Positions 6,562-9,769 of a stretch of DNA of 9,769 nucleotides are shown here, in pieces. Source of the stretch: Chlamydiota bacterium (lineage in GTDB: Bacteria; Chlamydiota; Chlamydiia; Chlamydiales; VGMA01); the NCBI GenBank assembly GCA_016866575.1, contig VGMA01000059.1, positions 1 to 9,769 of the forward strand. Reading direction: 5' to 3'. Under the pieces are notes generated by a model, which searched no databases, was not told the DNA's origin, and was given only the letters and a program-made list of their open reading frames with translations. Each line of letters starts with the position of its first letter. Within the stretch, counting starts at the first letter, position 1. The position numbers and the translations under genes were made by a program.

Positions 6562-7182
6562 TTACCTTTTCATATGAGCTTCAAAAGCATTTTCAAGAGC
6601 ACGGAATTGATTTTCCAAGGTAGCGTTCAATATTCCTCTTTCAGTTTCAATCACACAGCCTCCAATTGGCACATCAGATCGCTCTTCTATCTGAAATGAT
6701 TGGATTTGGTCAAAGAGTTGTTTGATCGATTCTTTGTTTTTTTCAATCATCTCCATATCTTGCTTATGAAGATAAATTTTCACAAATTTGCAATGCAAAA
6801 CAGATTTGATCGCTTGCATCACAATATCGACTATGCTTTCCGGATGCAAGCGGATTTGTTCGCCTACGATCTTTTTCGTTGCTTTCAAAACTAAAGGAAG
6901 CATTTGCTGCTGCATCAAATATTGAAGCTCTTTGAGTTTATCTTCAAGCAGCAATATATGCTCATTGAATCTATTGAGCCCTTTGTCAAAACCATCATCA
7001 TAACCTTCTTGATGCTTTTTTTTACCCTCTTCCTTGATTTCTTCTTTAAGGGTGTCGATTTCTATCGCGGCATTTTCGAGAAGCGCTTTTGTTTCGATGA
7101 TGGTTTCTAGTTCTTCTCTACGGATGATTTTAGTTTTATCCAGATGAATTTCTTCACCCTTCGGCATCTTTAATATATACAT
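6562..7182 (-). CDS. sctL: T3SS ATPase stator/regulator SctL (YscL/FliH family)
   Basis: SctL is a peripheral cytosolic protein that links the secretion ATPase SctN to the sorting platform. The 206-residue product has the family layout: a charged N-terminal region, a helical, probably coiled-coil segment (about 22-95, rich in Glu and Lys), glycines spaced by four (60, 64, 68) as in the GxxxG repeats of FliH, and a globular C-terminal domain. That domain includes KKIVGEQIRLHPESIVDIV (103-121), KIYLHKQD (135-142) and the closing block GGCVIETERGILNATLENQF (174-193). The first ATG (7182) overlaps the upstream gene by 29 nt and has no clear Shine-Dalgarno sequence. A second ATG at 7167 (MPKGEE) is an alternative. 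No SctN gene follows directly, unlike in Yersinia-type operons. Confidence 0.93.
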   Translation of the reverse strand: MYILKMPKGEEIHLDKTKIIRREELETIIETKALLENAAIEIDTLKEEIKEEGKKKHQEGYDDGFDKGLNRFNEHILLLEDKLKELQYLMQQQMLPLVLKATKKIVGEQIRLHPESIVDIVMQAIKSVLHCKFVKIYLHKQDMEMIEKNKESIKQLFDQIQSFQIEERSDVPIGGCVIETERGILNATLENQFRALENAFEAHMKR

Positions 7183-7906
7183 AGGTAGATTCTACTTGTT
7201 GGATCAAACTTTCGATGATCTTTTTATCTTGAAGAGGTTTATGAAATTGCATCAATTTCATCCCCTCATTTTTTGGCATTTTATGGCAAAGATACCACAT
7301 AAAAGTATCACAGGCTTCTGATAAAGCTTTTGCCATTCTGTTCATACCTCTAACTAAAATGATCTCTTCTAGCAATTTTTTATCTCCATCCCAATTCCAT
7401 AGTCCGATTTCTATGAAGGAGACCAGATTTTTTTCTTTTTTGCATTGTTGCAAAAAAAGGATTTCATCTTTAGTAAAGGCCTCTTCAATTTTCTTGATCT
7501 GATGGCTATGGATGATTTTTTTCATCTCTAGACTAACATCGTAAAGACCTAGGAATCTACACATCTTAAGAAGCATTTCAGAAGATATTTGAAAAAGAAA
7601 ATCAAGTGGTGTTTTGCTTGCAAACTGAATAGGCAAGGCAATATCAAGAGATGCAAGGGCGCTATCTTGGATATAGTTTTTAGCTAAACTAGACTGCATC
7701 TGTTTTATACCTGTAAGCCACGAAGGGTGTATGCTATTGATAAGATCGTCTTTAGAGCTAAAACCGATTTGCACATTTTTATCGAATTTAGGCATTAAGG
7801 CAACTAAATGCGCTTCTTCTTTAGGTAAATAGTTTGTCAGTCTCAATTTTTTAACTGGATCTAATCGGCTCAATCGTACATGCGTTGCAATCAGGTTGTG
7901 CTTCAT
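7154..7906 (-). CDS. Unnamed T3SS operon protein between SctJ and SctL (CT560 position; candidate SctK)
   Basis: The 250-residue product has no signal peptide and no convincing membrane span, so it should be cytosolic. It is mixed alpha-helical, Lys-rich and Leu/Met-rich, with an HPSWL motif at 60-64 and a predicted helical C-terminal half (about 125-245). Its start overlaps the sctJ stop (ATGA, 7903-7906) and its end overlaps sctL by 29 nt, so it is firmly part of the operon. It occupies the position of CT560 in C. trachomatis, as I recall that locus. In Yersinia-type systems the gene between sctJ and sctL is sctK, the adaptor tying the sorting platform to the basal body; in flagellar operons fliG lies between fliF and fliH. 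That positional logic makes SctK the best functional guess, but I cannot show sequence homology. Confidence 0.85.
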   Translation of the reverse strand: MKHNLIATHVRLSRLDPVKKLRLTNYLPKEEAHLVALMPKFDKNVQIGFSSKDDLINSIHPSWLTGIKQMQSSLAKNYIQDSALASLDIALPIQFASKTPLDFLFQISSEMLLKMCRFLGLYDVSLEMKKIIHSHQIKKIEEAFTKDEILFLQQCKKEKNLVSFIEIGLWNWDGDKKLLEEIILVRGMNRMAKALSEACDTFMWYLCHKMPKNEGMKLMQFHKPLQDKKIIESLIQQVESTYVYIKDAEG

Positions 7907-8793
7907 TCTTCAAGAACTTCCCCCTGTTTCTTCTTTTTCAAAAGAGGGATAGGGCTAAGAAGCTCCTTAGCTCCTCCATTTGCACGAAGAATGGGGTAAA
8001 CCTTCCAGATAATCCATCCAAGAAGAATAAACATGACAAAAGCTACCATCAAGATCGTGAAGAATAAAGAGCGGAATTTTGATGCAGATTCCTTACTCAT
8101 GATCATCGACCAAATGCGTACATACTCTTTTGATGGCCCTGCAAGATTTTCTATTTGCGGACTAGTAGAGATGTCTGTAAAGCGTGATTTATCTGATACA
8201 ACCGTAACATCGTCAATGCTAAGGCCATTGACGCTTCCTGCCACTAATCGTTTGATTTTGCTTTCTAAATGGCTATTAGGATCATCGAAAATGCCTTGGT
8301 GTTTCACATACACAGCCGCTGTGATGCGCTCTTGATTTGTCGTTCCTAAAGCAGACTCTACTGGAAACGATAGCTGAACGCTTGCATCGATCACGCCATC
8401 GATCATCAAGATGGTATTTGCAATTTGCTGTGCTAAGCCAGCTTGGTAGCGAATGGTTTCTTCTTTGTCTGTAGACATCAAGCCTTGTTTAGCAAAAAGC
8501 TCTAATAGAGATGTCCCTTGTCTTTGTGGAAGACCATTTTGATTCAGTAGCGCCATCGCTTCAATCGATTGTTTTTTGTCGACTAAGATGTTGTACTTTT
8601 GAACGGCTTGTTCAGCGCCCATAGCAGCTCCAGAAGAGCTTGCCTCTTTGACAGCATGGATACCTTTGCTTTCAAGAAACACCAGTATGATGTTCGCTTG
8701 ACGCTCATCAACGCTGCTGATGATCGATTGTGTCTCGCTGCAGCTTGTTAAAAAAAGAGCGAGGATAAAACATAAGATAGATCGAAATTTCAT
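7903..8793 (-). CDS. sctJ: T3SS inner membrane ring lipoprotein SctJ (YscJ/PrgK/FliF-like)
   Basis: SctJ forms the periplasmic part of the inner membrane ring of the secretion needle complex. The 296-residue product starts with a lipoprotein signal peptide whose lipobox LTSC places the acylated Cys at 18. Two ring-building domains follow: the first around 23-95 (with ANIILVFLESKGI and ALLNQNGLPQ) and the second around 115-200 (with AGLAQQIANTILMIDGVIDA and ASVQLSFP). A linker leads to a C-terminal transmembrane helix (about 243-266) and a short basic cytosolic tail (LLKKKKQGE). The size and order are those of chlamydial SctJ, longer than YscJ (about 244). It is the first gene of the operon. 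The ATG has no Shine-Dalgarno sequence; upstream the frame meets a stop without another standard start, so the start stands. Confidence 0.95.
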   Translation of the reverse strand: MKFRSILCFILALFLTSCSETQSIISSVDERQANIILVFLESKGIHAVKEASSSGAAMGAEQAVQKYNILVDKKQSIEAMALLNQNGLPQRQGTSLLELFAKQGLMSTDKEETIRYQAGLAQQIANTILMIDGVIDASVQLSFPVESALGTTNQERITAAVYVKHQGIFDDPNSHLESKIKRLVAGSVNGLSIDDVTVVSDKSRFTDISTSPQIENLAGPSKEYVRIWSMIMSKESASKFRSLFFTILMVAFVMFILLGWIIWKVYPILRANGGAKELLSPIPLLKKKKQGEVLEE

Positions 8794-8800
8794 GGCGCAA

Positions 8801-8806
8801 ACTATA
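8801..8806 (-). promoter_or_regulatory. Candidate -10 box placing the sctJ transcript start at its ATG
   Basis: On the minus strand TATAGT lies 7 nt before the sctJ ATG, which would put the transcription start on or beside the start codon and give a leaderless mRNA. This fits the missing Shine-Dalgarno sequence. No good -35 box stands at the right distance, and AT-rich DNA throws up such hexamers often. A second candidate, TATAAG at 8977-8982, would give a leader of about 180 nt. Neither is proven. Confidence 0.25.
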
Positions 8807-8973
8807 ATTAATGAGCAATTAAATTTCTACATATCAGCTCTTCGACATTTTGGAAAGAGGTTCTTTTTTGAGAAAATCGGAATGTGTGCATTAACGATCT
8901 CTTCACATATCTTTAACCTAACCAACTGTTTATCAATGAGGAGTTTGTTTTTGGCGTGCACTTCTACTGTGTT

Positions 8974-9000
8974 AGTCTTATAAGCAAAAAATAAGTCTTA
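8974..9000. repeat. Direct repeat pair AGTCTTA, 20 bp apart
   Basis: AGTCTTA occurs at 8974-8980 and again at 8994-9000. The 20-bp period is close to two helical turns, so both copies would face the same side of the DNA. A role as operator half-sites is conjecture; the copies are short and AT-rich. Confidence 0.3.
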
Positions 9001-9032
9001 AAAGATTTATTGTAACCTACTAAAAATAAGAA

Positions 9033-9060
9033 AGATCTGTCACTCTAAATCTGAGATCTG
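9033..9060. repeat. Direct repeat pair AGATCTG, 21 bp apart
   Basis: AGATCTG occurs at 9033-9039 and 9054-9060, exactly 21 bp (two helical turns) apart, each containing the palindrome AGATCT. They lie about 65-95 bp upstream of the rightward -35 box, where an activator could bind. Function is inferred from position only. Confidence 0.4.
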
Positions 9061-9125
9061 AAGAGGTAGATTATGTTCAAATCTTATTTAAATTAATTAA
9101 TTTACTTTAAATAACTTATTTCAAG

Positions 9126-9154
9126 TTGTTAACTTAAGATTGTTTTGCTATAAT
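9126..9154 (+). promoter_or_regulatory. Sigma-70-like promoter for the gene at 9201
   Basis: TTGTTA (9126-9131, 4 of 6 matches to the -35 consensus) is followed after 17 nt by a perfect TATAAT (9149-9154) preceded by TGC, an extended -10 element. Transcription should start near 9161, leaving a leader of about 40 nt that ends with the Shine-Dalgarno sequence AAAGGA (9186-9191). The AT-rich block just upstream could act as an UP element. Confidence 0.7.
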
Positions 9155-9200
9155 ATTTCGAGATTAATTTATAAAATTATTAAAGAAAGGATGCTATTCT

Positions 9201-9769
9201 ATGCAAATCTCCTCGCTGTTTGGGGCTCAAGCTCCGGTTGAAACCAGGCCTTCTTTGGCAGACGAAGGTCTTATAAAATATGATCAAGGAAAAGAAGTCG
9301 CTTACAACTGGATTCTAGGGCAAGTCCAAAATCCTCAAGAACGAGAAGGCAAGCTCGAGCAGTTTTTCAATCACGGACGATTAGGCGTGTATAAAACGGG
9401 ACCTAAGCCTGCTGAATTTCTAGCTTTTTTATTAAATGGCATTGATCAGAAAACATTTGAGGGAGCACAAGCAGAATCAATAAACTTTTGTTTAAATAAA
9501 TTAGAGAAAGAAACATTTCAAAAGGCTTATGCAAAACAACATGACCGCTGTCCAGAGTTTAAGCTAACGGCAGAGCAACAGCGCTTTTTGGGGATATCTG
9601 TAGAGGGATCTGATGCGGTTGATAGTGAAGATTCTGCATCTACATTAGAAATACCCTTCGCTGGGACTAGACGTGATCAATTACCTTTGGACATTATTGT
9701 ACCTAAAATTGATATTCATCAAATCAGGGCAAATAGGGGTGGTAGTGGTGAGCAATCAGAAGAATCACA
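9201..9769 (+). CDS. Unrecognised soluble protein, 3' end outside the window
   Basis: An open frame starts at ATG 9201 and continues for 189 codons to the window edge without a stop. AAAGGA at 9186-9191 lies 9 nt before the ATG, and a good promoter stands upstream, so this is a real gene start; the ATG at 9191 leads to an early stop and is not used. The protein starts MQISSLFGAQAPVETRP, with no signal peptide and no membrane segment. Residues about 22-130 look helical and compact (for example AYNWILGQVQNPQE, PAEFLAFLLNGID, FCLNKLEKETFQKAY). From about 133 an acidic, Ser-rich stretch (SVEGSDAVDSEDSAS) and a Gly/Ser-rich tail suggest linkers. I recognise no family. Divergence from the sctJ operon and a polar Ser-containing N-terminus would suit a T3SS effector, but that is only positional inference. 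Confidence 0.85.
   Translation, partial: MQISSLFGAQAPVETRPSLADEGLIKYDQGKEVAYNWILGQVQNPQEREGKLEQFFNHGRLGVYKTGPKPAEFLAFLLNGIDQKTFEGAQAESINFCLNKLEKETFQKAYAKQHDRCPEFKLTAEQQRFLGISVEGSDAVDSEDSASTLEIPFAGTRRDQLPLDIIVPKIDIHQIRANRGGSGEQSEES

Larger units (their letters stand above)
8794..9200. other. Divergent intergenic region between sctJ and the gene at 9201
   Basis: These 407 nt separate two genes read in opposite directions and should hold the promoters of both. Visible are the rightward promoter (9126-9154), weak leftward -10 candidates, two pairs of short direct repeats, and a very AT-rich stretch (about 9070-9180) with a perfect 16-bp palindrome at 9089-9104. Short frames cross 8792-8983 (+) and 8827-8961 (-), but neither has a Shine-Dalgarno sequence, so I do not call them genes. 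Confidence 0.6.

Noticed and set aside
8033..8335. 100-residue plus-strand frame antisense to sctJ
   Set aside because: Entirely within sctJ, whose motifs are unmistakable; no start signals.
8827..8961. Minus-strand 44-codon GTG frame (basic peptide) just upstream of sctJ
   Set aside because: It reads somewhat like protein and has the same orientation as the operon, but lacks an ATG and a Shine-Dalgarno sequence, so the evidence is too thin.
8792..8983. Plus-strand frame of 63 codons in the divergent intergenic region
   Set aside because: No Shine-Dalgarno sequence, erratic composition and no recognisable family; AT-rich DNA easily leaves such frames open.
9089..9104. 16-bp palindrome TAAATTAATTAATTTA as a specific operator
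   Set aside because: The surrounding DNA is almost pure A/T, where such palindromes arise readily; only noted as part of the AT-rich promoter region.

Overview
The window looks like a chromosomal segment from a member of the phylum Chlamydiae, most likely an environmental ('Chlamydia-like') lineage of the Simkania/Waddlia/Parachlamydia kind rather than Chlamydia itself. Two things point there. The type III secretion (T3SS) genes run sctJ - unnamed gene - sctL - sctR - sctS - sctT, the order I know from C. trachomatis CT559-CT564, and the suf genes run C-D-S as in CT685-CT687. The outer membrane protein beside them resembles the Legionella-type MOMP family (Legionella_OMP), which is expanded in environmental chlamydiae, rather than the classical cysteine-rich MOMP. 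The DNA is moderately AT-rich. Genus is an inference.

Layout. Positions 1-2997 (+) hold the end of sufC, then sufD and sufS, each overlapping the next by ATGA, so this is one translationally coupled iron-sulfur cluster assembly operon; sufB and the start of sufC should lie to the left. Positions 2998-3227 hold a possible 37-residue one-helix membrane peptide and a strong intrinsic terminator for the opposite strand. Positions 3228-4301 (-) encode the MOMP-like porin with its own sigma-70-like promoter (4371-4399). Positions 4302-4638 are AT-rich and non-coding as far as I can tell. Positions 4639-8793 (-) are the six-gene T3SS operon. Positions 8794-9200 are a divergent intergenic region with short direct repeats and a good promoter facing right. 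Position 9201 onward (+) is the start of an unrecognised soluble protein that runs off the window.

How the genes work together. SufC (ATPase), SufD (scaffold partner) and SufS (cysteine desulfurase) supply and assemble Fe-S clusters. SctR/S/T form the export gate, SctJ the inner membrane ring lipoprotein and SctL the ATPase stator; the gene between sctJ and sctL sits where SctK, the sorting platform adaptor, lies in other systems. The porin is a likely abundant surface protein. The divergent gene at 9201 could be T3SS-linked by position only.

Most worth checking: the unnamed sctJ-sctL spacer gene as a chlamydial SctK, the unrecognised gene at 9201, a probable CTG start for sctT, and departures from the usual active-site neighbourhoods in SufD and SufS. 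I saw no tRNA, rRNA, CRISPR array, insertion sequence or phage feature.
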